Positions 43,901 through 54,653 of a DNA stretch of 64,000 bases are shown piece by piece; position 1 is the stretch's first letter; every line of letters starts with the position of its first letter. Below the pieces are notes generated by a model. That model was given only the letters and a program-made list of their open reading frames with translations, was not told the DNA's origin and searched no databases. The stretch lies in assembly GCA_022457155.1 (NCBI GenBank), contig JAJGOT010000286.1, positions 761,001 to 825,000 on the forward strand, given 5' to 3'. This DNA is from Cladopsammia gracilis. Lineage: Eukaryota > Cnidaria > Anthozoa > Scleractinia > Dendrophylliidae. The position numbers and the translations under genes are program-made.

Positions 43901-45131
43901 CAAGAGTTGGTAAAGGTTCTGTTCCCCCATATGCAAAGAGCTCTCTAGCTGATTTGCGTGACTCGCATCTGATTCCGTTCAGTTTAAGCATCTCCCAGGT
44001 CTGTTGACCAATCACATTACACGTAGCTCCAGAATCGATAAGCACATCAGACAACACCACATCTCCGACGACTAAAGTCACCACACCACAGTTTTGCCTC
44101 CCGTCTTCCACCACAAACGCATAGTTGGGACCTTGAGCTCCTCGAGGAGGTTCTGCATCCTGGCCTTCTGTGACAAGATTCATCTCGCGAGGCCTCCCGC
44201 GTCCCCGCGCGCGTCCACGTCCACCACCTCGTCTGCCCCTGCCGACTTTGGACCCTGGTTCAGGCGTATTGCGTTGCTGGCCTCGAGGACACTTGACCTT
44301 AAAGTGCCCAATGCCTCCACAACCTCTGCAAACTCGGTCACGAGCCGGACACTTTCTGTCTCCACTGAAATGTCCTTCTTGCCCGCAACTGAAGCATGTC
44401 TTCTTTTTCCTGGAACCAGCAATTGCATCAGACTTGCCTGCACCCACTGCATTTAACTGATCACTCACTTGACCTTGGCCCTGTTGACCTTGGCTGTTCA
44501 CTGGACTTCCCGCTTGTAACTGATCAGCACTGTATTGTTTCAACTGGCGATCAACCGCTTCTTGTGATCTTGCAATTCTCAACAAATCTTCCAATGTGAC
44601 TGCTCCCTCTTTCTCCAGGAATTTCCGACGCAATTTACTCGAACAACATTTATCGATCACTTGATCACGGATGTAGTCATCTTCGTTTTCGCCAAATTCA
44701 CAACTAGTCGCACGTTGACGAAGCCTACAAACGAACTGATCGACAGTTTCTCCGCTTTCCTGCGCGATTTGCCTGAACAGGTGCCTCTCGAAAGGAACAT
44801 TTGCCTTTGGAATGAAATAGTCATCCAACACTTTAACTGTTTCCGCAAAACTGGAACTCGCACCCTCGCCGGCAAGCGTAAAATAAATTTCCTGCACATC
44901 TATTCCGGCCACATGTAAAAACAAAGCTCGCTTCTGTCCGTCATTCTGTACTCCTTTCCCGGTAACGTACAAATTAAACGCTCTCTTCCATTTCTTCCAC
45001 CGTTGATTCAAACTGTGTGGTTCAACCTTTGGATTAAACCGTTCTAAAGTTCCAACATCCAAAACAACCGCCGTACTCGAACCACTTGAACTAGGCGTAC
45101 CCGATTCGCTCGATTCCTCGCCTCCCGGCAT
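40929..45131 (-). CDS. gag-pol polyprotein of the Ty3/Gypsy element, 1400 aa, intact
   Basis: It encodes the proteins that package, reverse-transcribe and integrate the element. An open frame continues nine bases upstream, but the first ATG is at 45131, used for numbering. Domains: gag-like region about 30-205; two zinc knuckles, 246-261 (C-x2-C-x4-H-x6-C, unusual spacing) and 268-281 (normal x4 spacing); an Arg/Gly-rich stretch near 297-314; aspartic protease with DSGA at 366-369; reverse transcriptase about 500-705 with IADD at 653-656 where most families have YADD or FADD; RNase H with Asp801 and TDHKPL near 867; integrase with His1013, His1016, Cys1046, Cys1049 and a catalytic triad Asp1077, Asp1132, Glu1168 (35 residues between the last two); and a C-terminal tail with no envelope-like or membrane segment. 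Gag and pol share one frame with no shift site. No stop or frameshift. Confidence 0.96.
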   Translation of the reverse strand: MPGGEESSESGTPSSSGSSTAVVLDVGTLERFNPKVEPHSLNQRWKKWKRAFNLYVTGKGVQNDGQKRALFLHVAGIDVQEIYFTLAGEGASSSFAETVKVLDDYFIPKANVPFERHLFRQIAQESGETVDQFVCRLRQRATSCEFGENEDDYIRDQVIDKCCSSKLRRKFLEKEGAVTLEDLLRIARSQEAVDRQLKQYSADQLQAGSPVNSQGQQGQGQVSDQLNAVGAGKSDAIAGSRKKKTCFSCGQEGHFSGDRKCPARDRVCRGCGGIGHFKVKCPRGQQRNTPEPGSKVGRGRRGGGRGRARGRGRPREMNLVTEGQDAEPPRGAQGPNYAFVVEDGRQNCGVVTLVVGDVVLSDVLIDSGATCNVIGQQTWEMLKLNGIRCESRKSARELFAYGGTEPLPTLGTFTADVMLTESNAHCKADFVVVKGNGRTLLGRETAETLNLLRVGPSQANSVTAGQLESDIREKYKDLFEGVGLLKGVELKLHIDESVKPVTQPVRRTPFGLREKVEKKLDELLDQDIIEEVPEGPSSWISPLVVIPKPDGDVRVCVDMRRANEAIIRERFPIPTVEEILYDLNGSTVFSKIDLRWGFHQIMLSEESRYITTFVTHRGLYRYKRLMFGVTSAPEKYQQIIRDVLRGCAGVANIADDLIIHGKDVAEHDRCLFAVLDRLKEVGLTVNGEKCEFRLPKLTFFGHELTSDGINPSEEKVAAIRDARPPKDASEVRSFMGLVQYSAKFMPDVASVAKPIQELTRKGVTFKWGEEQQTAFQDLKNLITQAETLAYFRADCRARIIADASPVGLGAVLTQQQGGTWRVISYASRSLTDVERRYSQTEKEALALVWACERFGMYVSGLSFELETDHKPLERIYSRTSKPCARIERWVLRLQGYDFKVVYRPGKTNIADALSRLNAVEQVDHGEEYDFVRAVVESCVPVALSPNEIEEASYSDEELSLVKNCVKSGSWDRCTLTLYVQVKDELCTYGELLLRGTRIVVPKVLRDKVVGLAHEGHQGIVKTKYRLRSKVWWPGMDKDVEKVCKACHGCQVTSSYDPPDPMSRVLPPSAPWQDCSADLLGPLPTGESILVVVDYFSRFLEVAVLRSTTSVKIIEAMTPMFARFGVPYSLRTDNGPQFASEEFRSFLQTNGIEHRRTTPLWPQANGEVERQNRSLLKCLQIANLEGKNWRIELVTWLAAYRSTPQATTGATPYFLMFGREMRSKLPELRRETVAVPLEEVRDRDWSNKLKGKLYADSRRGATPKSIRVGDTVLLKAEKSNKFSTNFRPDPFKVVEKAGSEVTVRSGAGVEFKRNSVFVKKYNDPSGVSRELTGGRDRDVQPTGSEFSASNPVVPEPALPESSFEEGETEVNIPEPAIVQEGLRRSSRVVRKPVRFQDYVPH

Positions 45132-45172
45132 CGCTGACAAAATCCCTGTCGACTACCACGACAAATCGCTCG

Positions 45173-45185
45173 ATCCTCGTCGCCA
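45173..45185 (-). other. primer-binding site, complementary to a tRNA-Ser 3' end
   Basis: On the minus strand, one base inside the 5' LTR, TGGCGACGAGGAT is complementary to the 13 terminal nucleotides (ATCCTCGTCG plus CCA) of animal tRNA-Ser with anticodon GCT. The tRNA match is from general knowledge. Confidence 0.8.
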
Positions 45186-45186
45186 A

Positions 45187-45382
45187 TGTAGACACGTACG
45201 GCTTAAACAACGACTGGAAAGAAACACACACTTTATTCCTGAACTGGCTGTTAGTCCACTGACTTTCACACACATCCTTGAATACATTACATTCGCTTTT
45301 ATATACTTTAAACAACGCCCTAACCGTGATTGGCTGAACTCGCACGCTCGAGATTACACGTGAATTCTCGCTCGACACTACA
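45187..45382 (-). repeat. 5' LTR of the Ty3/Gypsy element
   Basis: It reads identical to the 3' LTR. In transcript sense the order is CACGTG, CCAATCACG, GTATATAAAAGC (45306-45295), then GGAATAAAG (AATAAA at 45237-45232). It serves as promoter. Confidence 0.96.
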
Positions 45383-45734
45383 CAAACTAAAATGTGGCAT
45401 TACGATTTAGACAAATTCAGAGTAAATACAAAGGTACACTACAAAAATGACTTATTTTTACGGATAAATTATCAACCTACCTCGTAAATTGGTTTTTGCA
45501 CGTAGTAGTTTGTACAACCTCTTCGGAAATTAGTGGAAAATTGGCCAAAATTAAAATGTGAAGTTTTTTCGGAAAAGCCATTTCACTACTTTTTTAGTTG
45601 GATAATTTTTAAATTATAAAATTTTTAAATCGTAAAATCATGCAAAACTAATAGGAGAGTTTTCTCTGTTTGCAAGGAAGCACAAAATTCTTTCAAGCGA
45701 ATTTGTCATTTTCAGGAATTAAATTTAAAACCTG

Positions 45735-46374
45735 TTCAGAATTTCTGATCTCTCCCGAATCCTAAGAGGTTTCAGAAATTCTGATCCCCCCGTCAATTAC
45801 CGAACAAAAACAGCTATATACAACTTATTCTAAAAGGATTCAGAATTCAGAAATTATGATCCCCCCATCAATTAACTGAACGAAAACAACTATATACATC
45901 TTATTCTAAAAGGATTCAGAAATTCTGATCCCCCCGTCAATTAACCGAACAAAAACCGCCATGTACATTTAATTCTTATAAATTCAGAAATTCTGATCCC
46001 CCCGTCAGTTAACTAAACAAAAACAGCCATATACATCTAATTTTTAAAAATTCAGAAATTCTGATCCCCCCGTCAGTTCACTGAACAAAAACAGCCATAT
46101 ACATCTAATTCTTAAAAGTTCAGAAATTCTGATCCCTCTGTCAGTTAACTAAACAAAAACAGCCATATACATCTAATTCTTAAACGTTCAGAAATTCTGA
46201 TCCCCCCGTCAGTTCACTGAACAAAAACAGCTACCGGTATATACATCTATTTCTTAAAAATTCAGATCCCCACCATCAGTTAACCGAACAAAAACAGCTA
46301 CCGGTATATACATCTATTTCTTAAAAATTCAGAAATTCTGATCCCCACCATCAGTAAACTAAACAAAAACAGCT
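45735..46374. repeat. 68-bp minisatellite, unit C, right part deleted
   Basis: Counterpart of the left half only. The units to the right of the MITE were lost in the deletion that begins at 46726. Confidence 0.92.
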
Positions 46375-46725
46375 ACAGTAAACACCCGCATATAAGAACG
46401 CACGATTTTGGAGGTTAGGCTGATCAGCTTCTTATTTATCGGGTGCTTAGTGAAAAATCAGCCTGAAGGTGTTCTTAAATTGTTCTTAAATTTTGTTGTT
46501 GGAATTCAGAACTGTAACAATGCAAAAAATGCTTGAGATTAAATTAGCATATTTAATAGAAAAGAAAATGTACCACAGTACTGTATGTCTCCCTACAAGT
46601 AACTAGATCATTTGAAGGGAAAAAAGCTCAAAACAAATGCAAAACAGCATCACAGCTGATGAGCTGTAGTTATTTGGCAACAGGCCGTCTGTATGATCTG
46701 AATTTTTTTTAATGTCTTATCCATT
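46375..46725. mobile_element. TA-flanked MITE, right-truncated, unit C
   Basis: The left end is intact. The element is cut at 46725, where filler sequence begins. Confidence 0.85.
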
Positions 46726-46877
46726 GGGTGATTCCAGAAAATATCCATACCCTACCACGGGCGGCATCTTCATCAAGACCCCCCTTGCCTTAGGAAATTC
46801 CAAAATGTTCAATCCCCCTTGCCCTCAGAATTCCAAAACATTTTACCCCCCATGCCTTCGGAATTCCGTAATCATCC
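46726..46877. repeat. filler at a deletion junction in unit C
   Basis: About 150 bp (GGGTGATTCCAGAAAATATC onward) replaces about 1.0 kb present in units A, B and D. It has three imperfect copies of a CCCCCTTGCCCTCAGAATTCC-type phrase, so it is probably part of another dispersed repeat. The phrases are non-coding. Confidence 0.75.
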
Positions 46878-47183
46878 GTTTCTGGATGTTTTCTTTGTAT
46901 TGTGTTTTTCCTCTGATAGTCACAACGAGATGCCACTGATCATCCTTCTTTGGACATGATCAACAGAGGTGGATCAACATGCTGTTATACATGTACATAA
47001 ATGGATGACCTCATTTGTAGTTCTGCTAGTGATTCCATTTCCTGAAAATCAGATATGGTATTGACTTTAAGTAATTACTCAAATTTAACACTTATTAAAC
47101 AATTAAATTAATTCCTCGCAAAGCGAGGTTTATAAATTTGTCGGCCCTCGGGAGCTGAGCCGCGCGAATTCAAGTGAAAAATA

Positions 47184-47187
<4 letters not shown>

Positions 47188-47237
<50 letters not shown>
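47188..47237. repeat. TA microsatellite, unit C
   Basis: An alternating TA run of about 50 bp at the same place as in unit A, but with the following CTTGATGGTG segment kept. Confidence 0.9.
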
Positions 47238-47238
<1 letters not shown>

Positions 47239-48413
47239 TTGATGGTGTCCGGCAGTTGCCAGGAAACAAAAATCGCAACCGCTGACAATGCCGCGCTCTC
47301 ATGTTTATTCATGGAGGCCGCGCTTTCGGGTTTATCCTTTACTCCTTGTCAGTGAAACACAACCAATTTCTGATGCAAGTGAAAAATGAAAATGAAAAAA
47401 TGAAAAATGGAGGGAAGTGCCTGAGGATATTTTGGTACCCAGTCCCATACCAGTTACAGCAACCCACAGCTCAAAACCCATTTATTTTATTTTAGGAAGA
47501 CAGGGTACTTAGTACAAGTTAAATGGAAGCGACTAGGAACAACAATGTCTCAACTTTAAATTTCGGGGCCATTGCCGGCCTGCAACTCAACCTCTCCAGT
47601 CAAATCAGAAATTCCATCTCTCCCTCCCACATTGCTACACGCATTTCTAGTATTATGGTACATGTATTTCATGGCATTGAGTAACCCACCGTTTACACGA
47701 GAATCGCAAACTCATCTCCGGATAGGGGGGGGAGACAACTCGGGTGGGCGAGTTGTCTCGCCTCGGCAGGTAGGGTAACCCTGGCAGGTGGGACAACTTT
47801 TTCTCATATACACTTTGGCTTGCCTACACCAGACGAGACAGATCAAATTGTTCCAGGAGCCCGTGTGTTTTAGGTCGGCAGGGACCAAACATGCAAAAAA
47901 ATGGCATCGCGAGAGAGATTAGTGTGCTAGAGGGGACAGCTGTTACAACTCACAACTCCATATAAATGCTCCGTAAAGTTGTCTCGGGGGGAGGGATGTC
48001 TCAGGTACCAGAGACTATATAAAAAGGGCCTAAATTTCGAGTTGCATTAAGTGTACATGTACTCTTACTCGCACTGTTCTGAGCCACACTGGTCTGAGTT
48101 CATACCAGTCTCATAATCATCATCTTAGTTTAATTGGCTCACTGTGAAATTACTTAATTAATCTGTTTTAAAACAATATTATGTTCTTTTGGTTAAAAAT
48201 ACAAACTGAAAACTGCAACAAATTGTTGCATGTGAACAACTAAGTGGTAAATAAGGCTAAACTAAAGAATACCTGGCCACTTATTGTGAATAAGAATGGT
48301 TCCTTTTACATGTTTACTGTTAAGCGATATGTAAATACATGTAAGCTTACATGTAAGTTGCTGGGTATTCTGAGATCTCTCCAACCTTTTAATAGCAATA
48401 TTGAGTGGGTCAT

Positions 48414-48633
48414 TGGGACATTCCATTTTTTATCCGCACCCCCTCTATGGAAGGCATGATTCAGACACCCCCTCTCTCCCCTCTCTACAGAAGGCATGAT
48501 TCCGACATCCCCTGGTCAAATCCCATTATTTGAGAAAATTGATTTTTGTGACGTCATAGCTTAAGCACAGTCACTATACATGTATAGAGTGTTTTCACTG
48601 ACGTCATCAAACTTCAGAAGCAGTTTTTGATTC
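48414..48633. mobile_element. 0.92-kb MITE, unit C, right part deleted
   Basis: Only the left 220 bp remain. The break at 48633 joins directly to the interior of the CAATCAAT element (CTCGCCCAGACTCC). Confidence 0.8.
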
Positions 48634-51017
48634 TCGCCCAGACTCCTTAATTGCTATTGATTATTATTGATTTTTATAGATAATCAATAACTGATCGTGC
48701 AATGTAAAAACCCGCGTTTCAAGGCATTTGAGATCAGATTTGCCCACTGTTACCTTGATTCCCCGGCGGCCTCAACGGAAGATGTCAAAGCAATTAGAGG
48801 TCGCAATAGCCATATTCTGTGTCGTAAAAGGATACCACCTGTGTCCTTTTCACGTGAACGAAGGAGAAATGTTTTCCGTTAGTAAGAAGAGGGGAGAATG
48901 CGGAAACGCGTTCAAAGTTCTGAATGATCGGGGGCAGCTTGGCCACCTCTTTCTTATTTTACAGCCAAATTAGTTGTATCGCGATGCGCAAAATGCAAAC
49001 ATCGAAGAATTTTCTGCTTTTCCTGTTCCGTCAATCATCTCAGTGGGAGGCGGGGTTAACACAGAGCGAGTTTTTAGCGCGATGAGAGATTCCCGCAAGT
49101 TTGATTCGGAGAGTTCAATGGCGATAAATTTTATTTGAAGAGCTGACGAGAAAGAGAAAGGATGCTTAATCGAAGAAGATGGATACGGGAGAGGAATTCA
49201 GAAAGTTAATTTTATCCGTCGATTTTTACCTTAGAATTTGTGTCTTCGCTTGTAAATCTGATTTGCATCGGGCATATTAAATTAGTGAGCTCCGCTGGCG
49301 TTGGACGTTTTATCGGCTTCAAAAGTTTGCATCTAAAAAAATTCGACGACTAGAGATGGGGAAAACCTTCTTCAATTTCCATGGAATATTTCATTTATAT
49401 GCTGACAAAATCGACTCCGCTGGCGAGCCGAGAAGTTTGAGCTTTTCCTGTTGTTTACTGTTACGGTCGACCGGTCGTGCATCAACGGTAATAATATGCA
49501 AATGTAAACTGACAGTATGTATGTCGAAAACAAATGTGAAAAACGACGGAATATAAAAGAAAATATACAAAAACAAGATGCGATGTGATTGAATATAAAC
49601 TAAATATTTGAAAGAAATCATCTTGAAGATGATTTTGAAGATGAAATCATTGACAGAATTTTCGGCTATAAGTTTGTCTTACGGTACACTCTTTCGTCTC
49701 GGGCGCAGAAATTTGATCATAATTCCGTTTTGGTCTTTTAATCACGCCGATTACAGGTATTTTACAGTTTCCAGGTATTTCTTGCATTTAGCTCGTTTAA
49801 TTTTTCATTTCAGTCTTTAATTAAAACTGCCCAAGCAAATGCATAACTCCGCCTCCCACTGAGATGATTGACGGAACAGAAAAAGCAGAAAATTCTTCGA
49901 AGTTTGCATTTTGCGCATCGCGATACAACGAATTTGGCTGTATCTTCTCTTTCAGTTGCACGGGTAAATTTTGGTCAATTTTCGCACATTCAGGTTGCAT
50001 AGAACTGAATTCATTAAGTGATAAAATCAAAGCCTTTCTATGTGAAGGACTTAGCGTTTTTTTCCAGATTGAAAAGGTAAATGCTTATTTTACTACTTGT
50101 TAAGTTTTAATGTTGTGCTGTCAAATGATGCATGTAAGGTATGTTTGAGAAACGTTTATCTTTAACTAGACTGCATTGACTAGTTAGAGTGCTTAAGAAT
50201 TTAAATAAACTTACGACAAATATATTGTGTATAACGCAAACAGGAAATGTAAGCTTGTTGTCTGCCGTTTGCCGTCCTATAGTGTATAAAAGCAGGACTC
50301 GTCGCGTACAAATACGGCGGCTGCACTTTCGCGGGTAAAAATTACGCAATGCTTAATCTCTGTAATGAGGTAGTTATAAACCTATTAAAAACCATCGCGT
50401 GTACCGCAAATGGGAAATGTAAACTTGCCGACTCTGCCACTTGCCGTTACAAAATATGTGAAAGCAGGTCTTCTCACGTTGAAAACAGCAGCTACCTTGA
50501 CCATCTCTGCCATTCTCGTGACGTTCTCGTTCTCGTTCCGTTCTTTCTCTGTCCGCCTTGCGGACACTGCGCTATGACAGACATCCTGTTATCCCGGCAA
50601 ATATAACTTCACAGTGCTAAAAATGTAACTCACTCTATAATACGAACACTAAAATCGTGTCTGTCTGCGTGCCGGATCGATATACAATTAAATAGGTAAT
50701 AAAATGTTGTTCAGTTAATTTTGTTGTTGTATGAAAAATTTATTTATTCTTTTTACAAAAGCGAACTTTTGTCACAAATCAGAACAATTACGCTTTATTA
50801 GGGCGTTTATTGGAATCGAAAACGGAGATTTTAGTTTTCAATGAAAATCAATATTAATCAATAGAAATCAATGATAATCAATGAAAATCGATACTCACTC
50901 AACTCCAAGGCATTGATTTTTATTGATTTCCAATACCAATCAATTAATTGGTATTGATTATTATTGATTGTTATTGATTATATTGATTATTGCTTTTCAT
51001 TGATTGGTACCGCCGGG
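48634..51017. mobile_element. CAATCAAT-ended element, left end deleted, unit C
   Basis: The right end and flank are intact. The left inverted end was lost in the deletion at 48633. Confidence 0.83.
50349..50606 (+). CDS. hypothetical 85-residue cysteine-rich frame, unit C
   Basis: Counterpart of the frame at 22076, with Gly to Ser in VENGSYL and Phe to Cys in CGHFAMT, so nine cysteines. Confidence 0.25.
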   Translation: MLNLCNEVVINLLKTIACTANGKCKLADSATCRYKICESRSSHVENSSYLDHLCHSRDVLVLVPFFLCPPCGHCAMTDILLSRQI

Positions 51018-52401
51018 ATACACACTGTAACTTACATCCATGGATGTTATCGTGTTTCTTGACTGATGGGCCTGCCAGAATCCCATGGAATGGCACGCAA
51101 CTTCTAATTTCAGATATTAAACTTTTAAGCTCTATGTCTGCAAATAGACAAAACTACATTACGAAAATGAAAATATACAAACAAAGAAACCTCATGACTG
51201 TGCTTCGTGTCAAAACTGCTGTAAACCCAACTTCGTAAGAGGTTGCTCCACGTATAAACGCCTACAATTCAAAGCTCATGAAACGAACCAAACAATCGGT
51301 CTTAGCTTCCATATAAATGCTTACCTTTTCCTCATACAACGTCCTTGAACTTGACTGGAAAAGAACTTCAATCAGATGGAAAAAGGTAGCCACAAGAAAA
51401 ATTCATCTTCCCCCGCGTGAAAGTCAAACTGAAATTCTCACACTTTCCCATTGGCTCAAAAGCCCCACGTGACGTTAGAACACACAATACGCATGTGCCA
51501 AACTCACGGCTTCCCTGGAAACTAGCTTGCTCAACAACCAACATTGAAAGAGGGTGGCAAAGGGGTGCAGTACGCAGCTCTTACAAGGTCTTCTCTGATT
51601 TGCTGAGAAAACAATAGAACAAACAACACAACAATGGACCCTAGCCCTGAAAACAATAGAGCTGCGTGATACAGAGGTCCAATGAAATTAGAGGTTGTTG
51701 AAAGCTGCGTGGTATCTGAAGGGGGGAGTACCGCATGACGCCGAATTTTTAAGTGAAATCACGCATCACGGAGAAAATTTTTAAGCAATCACGCGTCACG
51801 TAAATAAGGAGTAATCCGGCATTAAAATGGTAACAAAACAACGTAGAGTCAGCGTAGGCCTACCTAGAGGGCCTAACATAGGGTTGGCGGGATGCGGGAT
51901 AAGCCTTTTTTCGATGCCGGGATGCGGGATGAAAGAAAATTTGAAGGCGGGATGCGGGATGGTTAGGGGTGGGCGGGAAGCGGGAAGTTCGTTATTTTCA
52001 TGGCGGGACGCGGGAATTCTTGATTTTTCCGGGCGGTAAACGGGATGGATGACGACAGTGCACTCGCCGGATATTTCACGATTCGTGAAGGAAGACAAGT
52101 CTGGATGTTTACATAGGTGATTTTTAAACCGACGTTTTCCTTTGAAATCATTTCAGAAGTCCTGATATTTATCAGTCCGAATAAGCACCTGTCACGGTGT
52201 CGCAATTTTGTCTAAAGAAACTATTAAAATGCTAAAACAGGAAATAGAAAGGGGCGACAGGCCGCACAAACAATTCCGTTGTGAAACTTATTTGACTCCT
52301 TTTATATATTTCCTCTAAGGAGTGTATCTTTAAAGGATTTGCCTTTTTTTAAAAGATATCATGGGTGGTTCTCCGGGAATCATTATAGTAATCAGTATAG
52401 T

Positions 52402-52743
52402 GTTAGTGGCTATCTCGAGGTCCATTTTATATATTCCGACCCCAAGGTTCCGTGAAGTCATTGCTTAGTGGCTACCTTGAGGTCCATGTCATATGTTCAG
52501 ACCCCAAGGTAGCCGTTAAGTCATTGAGTTAGTGGCTACCTTGAGGTCGGTAATATATATTCCGACCCCAAGGTAGCCGTTAAGTCATTGGTTAGTGGCT
52601 ACCTCGAGATCCATTCTATATGTTCCGACTCCAAGGTAGCCGTTAAGTCATTGAGTTAGTGGCTACCTCGAGGTCGGTAATATATATTCCTACCTGGAGG
52701 TAGCTGTTAGGTCATTCGGTTAGTGGTACCTCGAGGTCGGTAA
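52402..52743. repeat. array of self-complementary 63-bp repeats, unit D
   Basis: Counterpart of 10823-11164. It shares CCGACCCC in the first unit with unit A. Confidence 0.9.
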
Positions 52744-52861
52744 TAATGTAAAATACTCTGACCAACTGTTTGGCTTCATGAAGAGCTCGTATATAGTGAC
52801 TAAAGTAAGTACGAAAAAAGCCGTTATCTAAGTGCCGCATACAGAGAACAGCCTGATCCTC

Positions 52862-53182
52862 TTAACTGCACATATTTATATTCAAATCATATTGTAATAG
52901 CATTTCGGATTGGTGAAAATCCAGCACTTTGTAAATGGACTGCTCAATAAAAACAAGTCCGTTTAACATTGGGTTTTTGCGCTGAATATGCAAGAAGTTA
53001 GGATGATAATAGGTGTTCGTGAAGTCAGCGCTGTAAACCAATGCCCCGGTCCTTTGATCTCCCGTTATAACAGTCACCTTGGAGATCACTATTTGATTTG
53101 TGATCGGAAACAGTTCCCTAATAGCGAAAGTCACCTTCAGTAATTCTCCCAAACACACACATTTTGCATATTCTACTTTCAA
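52862..53182 (-). other. unrecognised open frame of 106 codons, unit D
   Basis: Same frame as at 24576-24896 with the same translation. Confidence 0.2.
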
Positions 53183-54051
53183 GTATTATATAAAATTGCC
53201 ATGAAATTACAAATTCTCCCTAGTTACATTTTCCAGACAGCCCTAATTGAAGCAGTGGTAATTGAGCAATGCACATTGCCCAGACGCTATGCAAATCGCA
53301 GATTTCGTAACGAAAGAATGCCGGCGCGGCTTCAAAACGTGCTCTATCTACTCAAAATGCTACAGAATTATTGAAGTTCGAAAAGTTGTAATGGTATGAA
53401 ATGTAGGCATATATGAAAATACCAACTCTTTTGAGATAACAACACTGCAATTCCACCTCGTGGATTCCACTGAAACTCCTATTTTTTATATAGAGATTGT
53501 GAATTTCAAAACTTGCAAAAGTTGCCTTGTAGAAAACAAATGAGTTTAGTTTTACCTTATATTTTATGCTTTTCCACAAAAATACGTATTCCACATTTTC
53601 CCCACTCATTTGCCACACTCCTCATTTTTCATACTCCGCGTTTTCTACACTTCGCACCCCGCACCCCGCATATTCCATACAACCTTCCCTATCAGATTTC
53701 GTGGGTAACCACTATGTAGTTGGCGTGTTTTGAAATTTGTTTTTTAAATTTGAAATTTTGAAGTTTGGAGTGATGAAGGGCCTTCGTCATCGTCCACGCG
53801 CTGTTCTCCGATAAAGTAAACTTTTATTTGGCTCCTCAACACTTACTCAAAAGCGGATAAATTTACCAAACTAAACTGACTGCTGCTGTTTACCGCAAAC
53901 AAACACTGAATTCGTAATGCATTAGCCCGCGGAAATCGCGTCTCGTTCGGAAAAAACGGCGACTTGTCTTGCAAAACATAATTTTAATTTAATTTTTTAT
54001 TTTTTTTATTGGCCATATTACAATAATACATTAACATAAAAAGAATAGAGA

Positions 54052-54094
<43 letters not shown>

Positions 54095-54317
54095 TAATTA
54101 GGCCTCCTCAGCTTCAGTTTTGTAAGATGACATTAACAAAATAAGAACATGACGACGGATACTTTTTGACACATTTATATAAGATTACTAATATTTATTA
54201 CAAATAAACGTCTTAATTGATTTTTTAAAGGAGGCAGGGGAGAACGAGTTCACGATCTCATTAGATAAGGAGTTGTAAAATTTGGGTCCTTGGTAAAAAA
54301 CGGAAAATTGTTTGATA

Positions 54318-54548
54318 TTAGTCCGACAGAAAGGTAGACGAATGGGAATTCCTCGTATTATATGAATGAATTTGTCTCTGTAAGGTAAATTTACAATAAA
54401 ATTTTAAAGGAAGAGTACGGTTTTGATAGGAATACATGAATAAGCCAAGTTGTAATAGGTGTATGTCATGAAATTTTAAAATGCCAAGGTTTTTAAAGAT
54501 TGGATCAGTATGTGCATAGAATTGGGTTTTAGCTATTGTTCTCACCAC
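54318..54548 (-). pseudogene. LINE C-terminal fragment
   Basis: This frame holds RTIAKTQFYAHTDPIFKNLG and NTRNSHSSTF, typical of the end of jockey-like polymerase frames. It is out of frame with the piece at 54654-54937. Confidence 0.75.
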
Positions 54549-54653
54549 TCGTTTCTGTAAAATTACAAGACGAGAAAGGTTAGTTCTATAAGTCGAAGCC
54601 CAAACTAAGTTGCAATAGAAAAAGTATGGATAAACTAGTGAAAAATATAAGGT

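Larger units (their letters stand above)
40615..45382 (-). mobile_element. complete Ty3/Gypsy (Metaviridae) LTR retrotransposon, 4768 bp
   Basis: Two 196-bp LTRs read as identical, a primer-binding site, a polypurine tract, one long gag-pol frame and a 5-bp target duplication CAAAC (40610-40614 and 45383-45387) are all present. Units A, B and D have the unoccupied site GTTCCAAACTAAAATG. The frame order (gag, zinc knuckles, protease, reverse transcriptase, RNase H, integrase) defines Ty3/Gypsy. Protein style and primer choice suggest the Mag-like group, which is inference. No envelope gene follows integrase. The element looks young and complete; activity is not shown. Confidence 0.96.
36112..51866. 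repeat. tandem macro-repeat unit C (15.8 kb, with a retrotransposon)
   Basis: Third direct copy. It is collinear with B (offset 12,521) up to the Ty3/Gypsy element at 40615-45382. It then has two private deletions: one after 46725, with about 150 bp of filler in its place, and one at 48633 that removes the right part of the 0.92-kb MITE and the left end of the CAATCAAT element. Confidence 0.93.

Noticed and set aside
40929..45131. Many open frames on the plus strand (for example 41020-41538, 43360-43656, 44094-44456)
   Set aside because: They are antisense shadows of the gag-pol frame, GC-rich and stop-poor only because of its codon use.
40615..45382. Envelope gene in the Ty3/Gypsy element
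   Set aside because: After integrase the frame runs only to a short hydrophilic tail with no signal peptide or membrane segment, and 118 bp separate it from the LTR.
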